Notes: generated by a model from the sequence alone, not told the origin. A stretch of DNA of 64,000 nt from JBNGOQ01 sp050589645 (GCF_050589645.1 NZ_JBNGOQ010000004.1:636479-700478), one strand, 5' to 3'. Shown: positions 37,693-47,574, numbered from the stretch's first letter. Made by a program: numbers and translations.

Positions 37693-37777
37693 GTGTTTAA
37701 ATTTTATGATTTGTACCTAGGACCCAAGGGCAAACCAAAGGTTTAATCGCCTTGGGCAGTTTATAGGATTTTTAACA

Positions 37778-37805
37778 CAAAAAAGGCACAACATTTAGTT
37801 GCGCC
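37778..37805 (-). terminator. Rho-independent terminator
   Basis: Minus strand GGCGCAAC-TAAAT-GTTGTGCC followed by a T-rich tract. It ends the 59-residue gene at 37836-38015. Confidence 0.75.
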
Positions 37806-37835
37806 CGGTATGATGGTGAATAGGAAATTTTGAGC

Positions 37836-38015
37836 TTAAGGTGTTCGCATGGCAGTCTCCTCAGAGGTGGCGGGTAGTTCATTTAAGTCCACCTCGGCCA
37901 ATTCAACGGCCTGGGTGTCCCCGTCCAACGGAAAATCCTGTTCCATACTGTAATACATGATGGCCGTAGCCAGGAAGCAAACAAAATAGATAAGACTTTT
38001 TACTTTATAAGACAT
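37836..38015 (-). CDS. Small single-TM protein, 59 aa
   Basis: From MSYKVKSLIYFVCF: one membrane helix (about residues 6-22) and an acidic tail ending ETAMRTP. A larger open frame reaches 38165, but the extra part overlaps the terminator of the next gene. Unknown function; moderately supported by the start, TM and own terminator. Confidence 0.55.
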   Translation of the reverse strand: MSYKVKSLIYFVCFLATAIMYYSMEQDFPLDGDTQAVELAEVDLNELPATSEETAMRTP

Positions 38016-38152
38016 GATTCGGGGTTTTTGATTCTTATTCCAAGATATACAGAATATGGGCTTCCGAGGAATAATTGTTGCAAAACGGACTTTTTTTGGT
38101 GTAAAACTATCGAAAAGTGTTGCTTGCCATATAAAAGCATGATTTTTTCCAA

Positions 38153-38187
38153 TAAAAAAGCGCACTACATGCAGATGTAGCGCGCTT
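38153..38187 (-). terminator. Rho-independent terminator of the metalloprotease gene
   Basis: Minus strand GCGCGCTACAT-CTGC-ATGTAGTGCGC followed by T6, 20 bases past the stop. Confidence 0.85.
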
Positions 38188-38206
38188 CTTATGGGATAAA
38201 GAGGCC

Positions 38207-40705
38207 CTATTTAGGGTCTAGGATCAAATCGATACGTTCTGCGGCATCCTGTAAATGATATCTGCTCATGGAATCCGAGGTGATTGCCAAGGCATTGCGA
38301 ACGGCCCTTTTTAAGGTATTCAGTTCGGCTCGTGCAACCGATCGGATATCGGACTGGCTGGCGTTGACCACCGTAGATTTTTGATAGCCGTTGAACGTCG
38401 GCTTTTTCGCTTCGTTCCCAGTGGTCATCAGGTATCCCAAGCGGTCAATATGTGCCTTCTGAAGGTTCCTTCGGTAGGTGTCTATCTTTCTTCCGTTGGG
38501 CAGTTCGGACCAAATACCCCTGCGGAGGTCACGGAGCATGTCCAGCAAACGATAGGCATCTTTGCCATTGGCCGTTTCGTTTTCGATCAAGCGTGCCATT
38601 TTCCCTAAGCTCAACATCCGGTTAAGCGTGGTCACCTGTACAGCCCTGATCCTTTCCACGGATCCCGAATATTCCGTTCTACTGAAAATATCCTGATCTA
38701 ACAACCACTGTGGCGTCTTGAACAATTGTTCCTGTAGAAATTGCATGCATTTTTTTTGATGCTCCTTGCTTACCGGAGTGTAAACGCCGCCCTCTTGTTC
38801 ATAGGTCTTATAATACTCGTATACCCCACCAATGTTATTGGATACGTGGCCCATGTACCTGTTGTATTGGGCAAGTACCTGGCCATAAAGTGTGCCCAGG
38901 TCTTTATAGTCCTTTCCATCTTCGGCCGTCCACTCCACTAAATTGGGTATAATTCGTTTTAGGTTCTCAATACCATAGGTACTGGCTTTAACGGCATCGT
39001 CCCCTAAATCCTCGGTCTGCGAACTGGGATCCACGATGTCTCCCACTTGTTGGTGGCCAAAACGATATAAAGGATCGCCTGCATGTTCCAAGATCCAAGC
39101 ATCCAAGGTCTTTTTTTCTTCTTCCGCCGTCTTATCCAAAATAGGCTTATAGCCCCATTTAATGGCATGTTTGTCATAAATACCAATATCTGGCATCAGC
39201 GCTACACCATCGTCCCCGGGCTGTGCCACATAATTAAAGCGGGCATAGTCCATAATGGAAGGCGCTGTACCGTATTTTTGGGTAAATTTTGCCGAGCGCA
39301 AAGAATCTACTGGATAGGCCACACTACTTCCCATATTATGTGGAAGCCCTAGAGTATGCCCCACTTCATGCGCGGAAACAAATCGAATTAAGCGGCCCAT
39401 GACCTCGTCCTTGAAAGCAGTGCCTTGGGCATCCGGATTAATGGCTGCGGTTTGGACAAAGAACCAATTTCGCAATAGGGTCATTACGTTGTGGTACCAA
39501 TTGATGTCCGATTCCAAAATCTCCCCGGTCCTTGGGTCACTTACATGGGGCCCATTGGCATTGGGTATGGGAGAGGCCAAATAGCGGACTACGGAATAAC
39601 GTACATCTTCGGGGGACCATTCTGGATCTTCTTCCGGGGAAGGGGGATCCATGGCCAATATGGCATTTTTGAACCCGGCACCCTCAAAGGCTTTTTGCCA
39701 ATCCTCGATGCCTTGTTTTATATAGGGAACCCACTTTTTTGGTGTGGCCCGATCTATGTAATATACAATGGGTTTTTTGGGTTCTACCAATTCCCCGTTC
39801 CTGTATTTTTCTAGATCCTCATCCTTCACTTCCAAACGCCATCGATCCAAAAAGCGTATGGTTTTACTTTCTTGCACATCCAATCCGTAATCTACCTGTC
39901 CCCGGGCAAACCAGCCGACCCGCTCGTCAAAATAGCGGCGTTTCATTGGATTGTCGGGTAATAATATCATGGAGTTGTTGATCTCTATCGAAATAGAGCC
40001 CAGACTGCCATTGGATGGTGGATTATTGGCTAGATAGGTCTTTACGTGCCTGGCCTCAATATTCAAGGGATAACTTTTCAGCGTTTCCACATAACTTCTT
40101 TTTTCGTCCAACCGGGTTACCTTGTACTGCTTGCGTCTAAATTCTGGCATTCCCAGGGCCTTAACGTCCTTGACGAACAATTCGTCCACGCCGATCACCG
40201 TAGCCGGGTTTAGGGAATCCTTTTTAAGCGCTTTGATATCAAAGGCGTACAATACAGGTTCAAAATTGGAATTGACCACCGCTTCGTGTACCGGAAGGGA
40301 ATCTGCGGCTACTACGCCGTAGGAAACCACCCGTAGCAACACCTTTTTTGGCTTTTTCTCCCATCGCAATACCTGGGTATTGGTTTTTCCTCCACCAAAT
40401 CCGATACCATTGGCCGTTTTGGAGATTCGGGTGACCATCAACATTTCTTTGTTGAAAAGAGAATCCGGGATTTCGTAGAAATGTTTGTCGGCTACCATAT
40501 GAACGTCAAATAACCCCTTGTCCGTTACGGCTTCCTTGGTTATTACTTTTTCATAGGGCTGAATATCCCCTTTCTTTGGTTTCGGTTTTGAATCGGTCTG
40601 TTCTGTCTTTTTATTTTTCTTCTTGAAAATCTGGGCCTCTGCTGTGGTATAACAGCCCATTACGAAAAACACCAAAAGTAGTTTTGGCAGTAACTTTTTA
40701 GTCAT
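38207..40705 (-). CDS. Secreted zinc-dependent metalloprotease (DUF5117/DUF5118/DUF4953 type)
   Basis: 832 residues with a signal peptide (cleavage near AEAQ, 25), then a Lys-rich linker and DUF5118/DUF5117 regions. The metzincin-like site HEVGHTLGLPHN is at about residue 445 (HExxHxxxxxH), with SIMDYARFNY as a possible Met-turn, then a DUF4953 C terminus. This family of large periplasmic/outer-membrane-associated proteases is widespread in Bacteroidota; natural substrates are unknown. A good terminator follows. It is transcribed alone, away from the acidic repeat genes. Confidence 0.92.
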   Translation of the reverse strand: MTKKLLPKLLLVFFVMGCYTTAEAQIFKKKNKKTEQTDSKPKPKKGDIQPYEKVITKEAVTDKGLFDVHMVADKHFYEIPDSLFNKEMLMVTRISKTANGIGFGGGKTNTQVLRWEKKPKKVLLRVVSYGVVAADSLPVHEAVVNSNFEPVLYAFDIKALKKDSLNPATVIGVDELFVKDVKALGMPEFRRKQYKVTRLDEKRSYVETLKSYPLNIEARHVKTYLANNPPSNGSLGSISIEINNSMILLPDNPMKRRYFDERVGWFARGQVDYGLDVQESKTIRFLDRWRLEVKDEDLEKYRNGELVEPKKPIVYYIDRATPKKWVPYIKQGIEDWQKAFEGAGFKNAILAMDPPSPEEDPEWSPEDVRYSVVRYLASPIPNANGPHVSDPRTGEILESDINWYHNVMTLLRNWFFVQTAAINPDAQGTAFKDEVMGRLIRFVSAHEVGHTLGLPHNMGSSVAYPVDSLRSAKFTQKYGTAPSIMDYARFNYVAQPGDDGVALMPDIGIYDKHAIKWGYKPILDKTAEEEKKTLDAWILEHAGDPLYRFGHQQVGDIVDPSSQTEDLGDDAVKASTYGIENLKRIIPNLVEWTAEDGKDYKDLGTLYGQVLAQYNRYMGHVSNNIGGVYEYYKTYEQEGGVYTPVSKEHQKKCMQFLQEQLFKTPQWLLDQDIFSRTEYSGSVERIRAVQVTTLNRMLSLGKMARLIENETANGKDAYRLLDMLRDLRRGIWSELPNGRKIDTYRRNLQKAHIDRLGYLMTTGNEAKKPTFNGYQKSTVVNASQSDIRSVARAELNTLKRAVRNALAITSDSMSRYHLQDAAERIDLILDPK

Positions 40706-40987
40706 TATTAGTCAGTTTCGGTTTTAAAGTTTTCAAAGAACCGAAAAATAAACTGAAAGTTCTGTTAACAAAATCATAAGCTGATCTGTTGGGTTATTTA
40801 AGAAAAACACAAGTTAAGATGTTGGTTTTAAATGATTTAAAGGGATTGATAAAAAACAGGGCATCACCGCTAAGGGGTTTTGGGCATTGTTAAACAAATT
40901 CAAATTATGTAACAATTCCCTTTTTGGATAGTCTTATATACAAACGATTTACAACAATCGATCATCAATCATAAAATCAATCAAAAA

Positions 40988-41731
40988 ATGAACAAGTTAT
41001 TATTAATATGTGGCCTCGTGTTTTTGGGAAATACAGCCACTCCGGAACAAAAAGCGGTCTCCTTGGACTGCGCGGCTCCAGCCAATGTACTGGAAACACC
41101 GCAAGAACTCCCTGCTACTCCCTTGCAGGCAAGCGTGACTTCCGAAACGGTGGGATTTTTTCCAAGCCTATCGGAACACCATAGACTCCATATTCCAGTT
41201 GAGTTGGATCTCAAGGACATTGTCTATCTAGAGGAAGATCTTAAAATAGATCTTGGGTTTAATGTAGAGGATTATCTCCCTGAAGGCTTTGATCCCCATA
41301 AAACCTATGTAGATTTTGGCGCCCTTGCGTTTGTGGAAGACCAGGAAGAGCCGGTATTGGATTTTAACGTAAGCGACTATTTGCCAAAGAATTTTGACGC
41401 CTATGCCGAGGCCGTTGGTATTGATGGGCTCACCTATATGGAAGAAGAGGAGAGCCTTGACTTTGACACGGCCGACTACCTTCCCGAGGGTTTTGACCCC
41501 TATGGGTTGTATGTTGACCTAACGGGATTGGAATATATTGAGGAAGAGGAGGTCATAGAACTGGATTTTGACGTAAACGAATACCTGCCAGAGGGTTTTA
41601 ATCCCTATGCAGATCCCTTTGATCTAGATAGCATTATCTATATAGAGGAGGAAGAGACCATTGATTTGGGTTTTAACACAGAGAATTATCTACCCGAGAA
41701 CTTCAATCCTTACTCAGGGATAAATATTTAA
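40988..41731 (+). CDS. Secreted acidic repeat protein A (five ~35-residue repeats)
   Basis: 247 residues; unrecognised family. A hydrophobic start (residues 1-20, probable signal peptide) is followed by a Ser/Pro/Ala linker. From about residue 78 come five repeats of about 35 residues, each with IxYxEEEE, a short acidic strand (LDFDT/LGFNV), then YLPEGFDPY or a close form, then a linker. The mature protein is strongly acidic and almost free of basic residues in the repeats, suggesting cation or surface binding. It ends inside the fifth repeat with a terminator 47 bases on. The gene at 42084 encodes a paralogue. Confidence 0.8.
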   Translation: MNKLLLICGLVFLGNTATPEQKAVSLDCAAPANVLETPQELPATPLQASVTSETVGFFPSLSEHHRLHIPVELDLKDIVYLEEDLKIDLGFNVEDYLPEGFDPHKTYVDFGALAFVEDQEEPVLDFNVSDYLPKNFDAYAEAVGIDGLTYMEEEESLDFDTADYLPEGFDPYGLYVDLTGLEYIEEEEVIELDFDVNEYLPEGFNPYADPFDLDSIIYIEEEETIDLGFNTENYLPENFNPYSGINI

Positions 41732-41777
41732 AGCAGATAATTTCATTTATCAATTTTTTGAATTAGTCATTCAATGC

Positions 41778-41806
41778 AAAACCCCTGTTCTCGGCGGGGG
41801 TTTTCT
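41778..41806 (+). terminator. Terminator of repeat protein A
   Basis: AAAACCCC, an 11-base loop, GGGGTTTT followed by cttata. It could act in both directions. Confidence 0.75.
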
Positions 41807-42052
41807 TATATCAACCTGTTATGGACCAAGAGGGTTCCTTGGCAAATTCGTTAACAAAAAAATAACAGTTTTCACCCTCCTTTTTTTAATGCAATAAACC
41901 GCTCTTAAAAGTGGCTTTTGTGTAAAAATAGGACTGTTAAAATACGAAGTTGATAGGCTTTCTTCTCCCGGTTTGACAATATGATTTTTGGATCTAAAAT
42001 ACCGATTCGTTAATAAAAATCTAAAGACAATAACGGGCTGAAAACCCTGTTA

Positions 42053-42060
42053 TATCTTTG
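42053..42060 (+). promoter_or_regulatory. -7 box for repeat protein B
   Basis: TATCTTTG, an exact TAnnTTTG match, 23 bases before ATG 42084. No TTG is seen at -33. Confidence 0.5.
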
Positions 42061-42083
42061 TCTTAAATTTAACCACTACAGTT

Positions 42084-42590
42084 ATGAACAAAAAGAATTT
42101 AGTACTGTCCGCTGCGTTTGGTCTGCTTGTTTCAGGTAGCACTTTTGCCTTGCAAAGGCATGCTGCCCTAGGAGACACGGATCCTTGCTGTGTAACATAT
42201 ATCGAAGAGGAGGAGGTTGTGAATCTGGGTTTTGATACCGCAGACTACCTTCCCGAGAATTTTGACCCTGCCAAGTTTTATGTAGACTTAAATGCCATTG
42301 CGTATTTGGAAGAAGAGTGCATTGAGCTAGGGGTTGAAACCAGCGCTTATTTGCCTGAGAATTTTGATGCCTATGCAGCTCCCCAGGGCATTGACGGAAT
42401 CACATACATCGATGAGAACGATACTATTGTGAGCGATTTTGATGCTTCGGAACATTTGCCTGAAGGATTTGATCCCTATGAGTTTTATTTGGATTTAAAT
42501 TCCATAGAGTACATTGAGGAAGAGGAAATTGAATTGGATTTCAATGTAAATGAGCATCTTCCCATGGGTTTTGATCCCACGGCAAAATAA
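42084..42590 (+). CDS. Secreted acidic repeat protein B (four repeats)
   Basis: 168 residues, paralogue of the 40988 product. Signal peptide MNKKNLVLSAAFGLLVSGST (residues 1-20), then a pair of Cys (DPCC, near 36) and four repeats beginning YIEEEE and containing YLPENFDP, YLPENFDAY, HLPEGFDPY and HLPMGFDP. Short repeats with DAYxxxxGIDGI alternate with DPYxxYxDLNxI versions in both proteins, so the order of repeat types is kept. The C terminus stops just after the last motif. It has its own promoter box and terminator. Confidence 0.8.
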   Translation: MNKKNLVLSAAFGLLVSGSTFALQRHAALGDTDPCCVTYIEEEEVVNLGFDTADYLPENFDPAKFYVDLNAIAYLEEECIELGVETSAYLPENFDAYAAPQGIDGITYIDENDTIVSDFDASEHLPEGFDPYEFYLDLNSIEYIEEEEIELDFNVNEHLPMGFDPTAK

Positions 42591-42635
42591 GCCTACAGAC
42601 ACGCCGGTTATCCCGGTATGCTAACGCGCCCTATG

Positions 42636-42666
42636 AAAAACCCTTGCTGAACGCAGGGGTTTTTTC
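42636..42666. terminator. Bidirectional terminator between convergent genes
   Basis: AAAAACCCTTGC, TGAAC loop, GCAGGGGTTTTT. It ends the repeat protein B transcript on the plus strand and lies immediately past the stop of the DASS transporter gene on the minus strand. Confidence 0.85.
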
Positions 42667-42667
42667 T

Positions 42668-44098
42668 TTAGAACAATCGAGGAATTACAAATTGAAACAT
42701 TAAAATCAAAAGTCCTACTGAAATAAGGTTGAGAAAGATGCCCACGCGCGCCATTTGATGCACCTTTATATAACCGCTTGCAAATACGATGGCATTGGGA
42801 GGTGTGGCCATGGGCAGCATAAAAGCACAACTACTGGCCATGGTAACAGGAATCAACAAATAAAGTACCGGGATTCCCAATCCAATGGCAATCCCCGCTA
42901 CAACGGGGGCCAAAACCGCCACCAAGGCTACATTGCTCATCAATTCTGTCATAAAGAGCATCAACAAAATAAGTAGGGAGGCCGTAAGCAAAATGCTGAT
43001 ATCGCTGGCTGCGATGGCTGCGGCCACTATATCCACTATACCACTTACCGACATGCCCTTGGCCAACGCCAGGCCGCCTCCGAACAGAATAAGGATTCCC
43101 CAGGCCAGGTTTTTGGTATCGTTCCATCCTATAATGAAATCGCCCCGTCTTAGATTGTAGGGCAAGGCGAACAAGGCCACAGCGGCCAATATGCTGATAA
43201 TGGTATCTGAGAGTCCCAAAGCCGGAAAAATCCCGTTGATGACCGTTCTAAAGACCCATAGGAACACGGTTACACCAAAAATGACCAACACCATTTTTTC
43301 TTTTCCAGAGGTCGGCCCCAATTTGTTTAATTCTGTATGGATGACCTGTTTTGACGCATTGAACTTTAGGTGGCCATTCGGAAACATCCATTTGATCATG
43401 ACCAAATAAATAATGGCTATAAGGGTTATGGAGAAGGGCAGTCCAATGACCATCCACCGTAAAAAGGAAATCTCAATATTGTATTCGTTTTCCAACAAGC
43501 CGATTAAGACCGAGTTGGGCGGTGTGCCAATTACCGTGGCAATCCCCCCGGCATTGGCAGAAAAGGCTATGCCCAACATAACGCTCAGGGCAAAGTTACG
43601 ATCGCTTTTGGTAAAACCGTCGGCATCGTCCACAAGCAATTGGATTACGGAAATGGCAATGGGGAGCATGACCACCGTACTGGCCGTATTGCTTATCCAC
43701 ATACTCAGGGAGGCCGTCGCAATCATGAACCCCAAAATCACCTTGTTGGGAGTTGTCCCCGTTATTTTTATAATATTCAGGGCAATGCGCTTGTGCAGAT
43801 TCACTTTTTCCAGGGCCAGGGCCATTACAAAGCCACCAAAGAACAGGAAAACGATGGGGCTACCGTAGTTGGCACCTACATCGGCCATGGGCATTACCTT
43901 GAGCAAAGGAAAAATAATAAGGGGCAAGAGTGCTGTGACCGATATGGAAACGGTTTCCGTAATCCACCAAATGACCATCCAAGCGGCCACGGCAATGACG
44001 ATATCCCCTTTTTCGGATACCAAGTCAAACGGTAAGTTTATGAGAACAAGAAACAATATGGGGCCTAGGAAGAGCCCTATTCTTTTGCTGAGGTCCAT
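42668..44098 (-). CDS. DASS (SLC13) family sodium:dicarboxylate/anion symporter
   Basis: 476 residues, about twelve membrane segments. The first substrate motif SNTAST is in MWISNTASTVVMLPI (near residue 140), and the second half carries the pseudo-repeat MSNVALVAVLAPV. Members import C4-dicarboxylates, citrate or sulfate with sodium; the second SNT motif is reduced to SNV, so the substrate is not assigned. Single gene convergent with repeat protein B. Confidence 0.9.
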   Translation of the reverse strand: MDLSKRIGLFLGPILFLVLINLPFDLVSEKGDIVIAVAAWMVIWWITETVSISVTALLPLIIFPLLKVMPMADVGANYGSPIVFLFFGGFVMALALEKVNLHKRIALNIIKITGTTPNKVILGFMIATASLSMWISNTASTVVMLPIAISVIQLLVDDADGFTKSDRNFALSVMLGIAFSANAGGIATVIGTPPNSVLIGLLENEYNIEISFLRWMVIGLPFSITLIAIIYLVMIKWMFPNGHLKFNASKQVIHTELNKLGPTSGKEKMVLVIFGVTVFLWVFRTVINGIFPALGLSDTIISILAAVALFALPYNLRRGDFIIGWNDTKNLAWGILILFGGGLALAKGMSVSGIVDIVAAAIAASDISILLTASLLILLMLFMTELMSNVALVAVLAPVVAGIAIGLGIPVLYLLIPVTMASSCAFMLPMATPPNAIVFASGYIKVHQMARVGIFLNLISVGLLILMFQFVIPRLF

Positions 44099-44142
44099 TC
44101 AAAGTTTTTAGACCCCTAAGCTATACTTTTTCCCTTAGTTTT

Positions 44143-44170
44143 AAAAATAAAAAGGGGGGCCGTAGCCCCC
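44143..44170 (-). terminator. Terminator of the PKD lipoprotein gene
   Basis: Minus strand GGGGGC-TACG-GCCCCC followed by CTTTTTATTTTT, 20 bases past the stop. Confidence 0.85.
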
Positions 44171-44190
44171 ACCTTTCATCGGCACGTATC

Positions 44191-45642
44191 TTATAAATTC
44201 AGGTTGATCGGGTTTAGGTCCATATCCGTCGCACCATAGAAAAGTTTGGAAACGGACATGTCGCCAACACCATCAACCGTGTCCAGGGTATTGTACCCGG
44301 CAACAAAGAAAAGTTTGTTGTTGATCGTTATGAATTCCGGGATACAATGGCCATTGTATTTTAATTCCTTGGTCTGATTTCCATTTTGATCGAACTTTTT
44401 CAAATAATCGTTCGTGGAAAGAACAAAGGAATCCCCTAATGAAATCAATGCCTGAACGTGATCAGTGCCACTAAAAATCGTAGAAGTGATTTTATTTCCT
44501 GTACTATCGGTAACGGTCACTTCCCCATTACCGTAAAAAACCAGGTTTCCATTGGAAAGCTGTTCCAGATGGTACGGCCCATTTAAGTCGTTGATGTCCA
44601 TGGGCAGGTTGGTCAATGCAGAATCCTCAAATATCTTATGTGAGGTGATATTCAGACCGGCATCAAAGAAAATAAGTGCCGGTTTGTAATCCGTAACATA
44701 GGGAGCCACGGCATTTTTCGAAAACACGATACCGTAGGCAATATATCCGGACCCTATCGAAATTAGGTCTCCGATCATGGAATCGGCATCCCCAAGAGCG
44801 TTAAAATACGTCTCAAAGGCATCCCCACTGGCGTTTCTCCGTTCTATGGCCGTTTTTTGGATACCGTCTTCCTTCTGTGTTCCAAAATACAGGAAATTGG
44901 AGCCATCGGGAAGGTATCCGTAACTGTGTTTTGTGGCCGCGTTGATACCACTTACAAAGCCCCATGTATCGGTCAGTGTCACTTCTTGAGTACCATAAAA
45001 ATCCGGAAGTGTTCTGGAAAAATGAAAGTTTCTGTTCCCACTGGGCAGCAGGTTCACAAAGGCACTGCCAGATTGAAACGGCCTATCGGCGATATAGTTT
45101 GTTGTTGCACTGTAGTTTTCGTCCAATTCGTGGTAATAGAATTTATTCCCTTCGGGCCCAGCTTTGTCCTCCCTGCTCTCAATGTAATAAATGTTGTTGT
45201 TCAGAGGGTTTAATCCGGTTTCCAATGGCATACCCGAAAACCCTAAGGGAATTTCAGGAAAAATATAGTTGACCTCAATGGGTTCGGTGACGGTAAGCGA
45301 TCTTGAAAAGGTATCCGTGTTATCTTCCGCATCTTTCACAGTAAGGACAATGGTAAATTCCCCAGCTTCCATCAGGAGAACCTCGGGATGCTCCTTGACA
45401 CTGGTACCGCCATTGCCAAAGTCATAGAAATAGGAGCTTGCTCCCTCGGAGCAGCTCGTAATCTGTATGTATTCGCCTACGGAAACGGAATTTTTGTCCA
45501 TAGCAAAACATGCTTTTAAGGTTAAACCTTGACCAGTACCCGGGTCGGGACCCGGATCAGATCCAGGGGTATTGGGGTCATCCTTGGAGCAGGAAAATAA
45601 AACAAGTAGGCCGATGCCGAGAAGGTATAAAGTTCTCATACG
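44191..45642 (-). CDS. PKD-domain lipoprotein
   Basis: 483 residues from MRTLYLLGIG (an upstream ATG at 45660 is possible). Lipobox LFSCSK (Cys about residue 17), a Pro/Gly/Asp linker, one PKD domain (about 45-125; YFYDFGNGG and FTIVLTVKDAEDN), then about 350 residues with repeated NNNIYYIES/SNGNLVFYG-like strands suggesting a beta-propeller. It is a surface or periplasmic binding protein; ligand unknown. Confidence 0.8.
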   Translation of the reverse strand, partial: RMRTLYLLGIGLLVLFSCSKDDPNTPGSDPGPDPGTGQGLTLKACFAMDKNSVSVGEYIQITSCSEGASSYFYDFGNGGTSVKEHPEVLLMEAGEFTIVLTVKDAEDNTDTFSRSLTVTEPIEVNYIFPEIPLGFSGMPLETGLNPLNNNIYYIESREDKAGPEGNKFYYHELDENYSATTNYIADRPFQSGSAFVNLLPSGNRNFHFSRTLPDFYGTQEVTLTDTWGFVSGINAATKHSYGYLPDGSNFLYFGTQKEDGIQKTAIERRNASGDAFETYFNALGDADSMIGDLISIGSGYIAYGIVFSKNAVAPYVTDYKPALIFFDAGLNITSHKIFEDSALTNLPMDINDLNGPYHLEQLSNGNLVFYGNGEVTVTDSTGNKITSTIFSGTDHVQALISLGDSFVLSTNDYLKKFDQNGNQTKELKYNGHCIPEFITINNKLFFVAGYNTLDTVDGVGDMSVSKLFYGATDMDLNPINLNL

Positions 45643-45786
45643 CAAAGATTTGGGTATCACTAAGGTACGGGTTTCCCAAGCGTTTTTTGCTTAAATTCGA
45701 TAAGATGCGCAAAAATTTAACGAAATGGACTGTTTTTATCGTTAGCTATCTTGTTATCAATAGATTATAATAAAAAATGAATGAAA

Positions 45787-47478
45787 TCACTCCTGTAGTT
45801 CGCAAAATAGGGCATCGCCCTCTTTGATCACCTTGGTAAGTCCCAGTTTTGCAAGTCCCTTTAAACCTTTGTCCCAAGCCTTGTTGCTTAGGCCGGAGGC
45901 CTCCTTGAGTTCGTTGAGTGGCAAGCGTCCTGCCTCCTTGATAATTTCAAAAATTGCCTTTTCATTGTCTGCAAGTTCCAGCGGTTTCTTTTCCGGGCGC
46001 ATTTGAGGAAAGAAAAGTACCTCTTGGATGGAGGAATTGTTGGTCAATAACATCACTAGCCGATCTATCCCAATGCCAATGCCACTGGTGGGTGGCATAC
46101 CGTATTCCAGGGCCCTGATGAAGTCCTGGTCAATGAACATGGCCTCATCATCCCCTTTTTCCGAAAGTTTTAACTGATCTTCAAAGCGCTCGCGTTGGTC
46201 AATGGGATCGTTAAGCTCGGAATAGGCGTTGGCCAACTCCTTTCCGTTTACCATGAGCTCAAAACGCTCGGTTAGCGCGGGATTGTCCCGATGTTCCTTG
46301 GTCAATGGGCTCATTTCCTTGGGATAATCGATAATGAAGGTGGGTTGCACGTAGTGATGCTCGCATTTCTCCCCAAAAATCTCATCAATAAGTTTGCCCA
46401 CGCCCATACTGTCGTCTACCACGATATCCAGCTTTTTGGCAGCGGCTTGCAATTGGGCCACATCCATCCCGGCCACGTCTATGCCAGTATGTTTCTTTAT
46501 GGCCTCAAGAATGGGCACACGGGGATAGGGCGCCCTAAACTCTATTTCATTGTCCCCCACTTGTACCTTGGTGCTCCCATTGGCATCCATGGCCACCTTT
46601 TCCAACAATTGTTCGGTGGTATCCATCATCCAATTATAGTCCTTATAGGCTACGTAGAGTTCCATCACGGTAAATTCGGGATTATGGGTGCGATCCATAC
46701 CTTCGTTCCTAAAATCCTTGGAAAATTCATAGACACCGTCAAAGCCACCTACAATCAAGCGTTTTAGGTAGAGTTCATTGGCAATCCTTAGGTAAAGTGG
46801 AATATTTAGGGCGTTGTGATGGGTCACGAAGGGCCTTGCTGCCGCACCTCCCGGTATAGGCTGTAAAATGGGAGTCTCTACCTCCAGATACCCTTGATCG
46901 TTAAAGAACTGACGGATGCTGTTGGTGATTTTGGTGCGCTTCACAAAAGTTTCCTTAACGGATGGGTTTACCACGAGATCTATATACCGTTGGCGGTAGC
47001 GCAACTCGGGGTCGTTGAACTCGTCAAAAGTGTTTCCATCGGCATCGACTTTGGGCAAGGGCAGGGGTCGTAGGGCTTTGCTCAATAGGGTAAAATCCTT
47101 GACCAACACGGTTTTTTCCCCCACTTGGGTGGTAAAGAGCTCACCTTCCAGGCCAATGATATCCCCAATGTCCAAAAGCTTCTTGTATATCTCGTTGTAT
47201 TGGGTCTTGTCCTCCCCGGGACAGATTTCATCCCTGTTAAAATAGACCTGGATACGACCAGTGCTGTCCTGCAATTCGGCAAAAGAGGCCTTACCCTGAA
47301 TTCTCCTGGACATAAGCCTGCCGGAAATGATCACGGCCTTGCCTTCGGTGAAGTTTTCCTTACAACTTGCTGTAGTGGCGTTTACTGGAAATAAGGCTGC
47401 CGGATAGGGATCGATGCCCAATTCCCTGAGTTTGCCCAATTTTTCCCTCCTGATAACTTCTTGCTCCGAAAGTTGCAT
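45787..47478 (-). CDS. lysS: Lysyl-tRNA synthetase, class II, with C-terminal extension
   Basis: 563 residues. OB-fold anticodon domain at the N terminus (VIISGRLMSRRIQGKASFAE in shorter pieces), class II motif 2 around RNEGMDRTHNPEFT, and motif 3 GIGIGIDRLVMLL. It charges tRNA-Lys. The usual enzyme is about 500 residues. Here about 60 more follow (NEKAIFEIIKEAGRLPLNEL to the end), predicted as a winged-helix-like domain (GLSNKAWDKGLKGLAKLGL). Confidence 0.96.
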   Translation of the reverse strand: MQLSEQEVIRREKLGKLRELGIDPYPAALFPVNATTASCKENFTEGKAVIISGRLMSRRIQGKASFAELQDSTGRIQVYFNRDEICPGEDKTQYNEIYKKLLDIGDIIGLEGELFTTQVGEKTVLVKDFTLLSKALRPLPLPKVDADGNTFDEFNDPELRYRQRYIDLVVNPSVKETFVKRTKITNSIRQFFNDQGYLEVETPILQPIPGGAAARPFVTHHNALNIPLYLRIANELYLKRLIVGGFDGVYEFSKDFRNEGMDRTHNPEFTVMELYVAYKDYNWMMDTTEQLLEKVAMDANGSTKVQVGDNEIEFRAPYPRVPILEAIKKHTGIDVAGMDVAQLQAAAKKLDIVVDDSMGVGKLIDEIFGEKCEHHYVQPTFIIDYPKEMSPLTKEHRDNPALTERFELMVNGKELANAYSELNDPIDQRERFEDQLKLSEKGDDEAMFIDQDFIRALEYGMPPTSGIGIGIDRLVMLLTNNSSIQEVLFFPQMRPEKKPLELADNEKAIFEIIKEAGRLPLNELKEASGLSNKAWDKGLKGLAKLGLTKVIKEGDALFCELQE

Positions 47479-47574
47479 AGGTTCTATTTTTGAAGGCCTT
47501 CCGGATTTTGGAAGGCAGCAGCAAAATTAGCCTATTTGAACAAATTTTCACACAACTTTTCCAAAAACAAGGTA

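Larger units (their letters stand above)
41732..42083. other. Spacer between the two repeat-protein genes
   Basis: 352 bases with no coding frame. It holds a terminator (41778-41806) and, near the end, a -7 box for the second gene, so the pair is transcribed separately. AT-rich in between. Confidence 0.6.
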
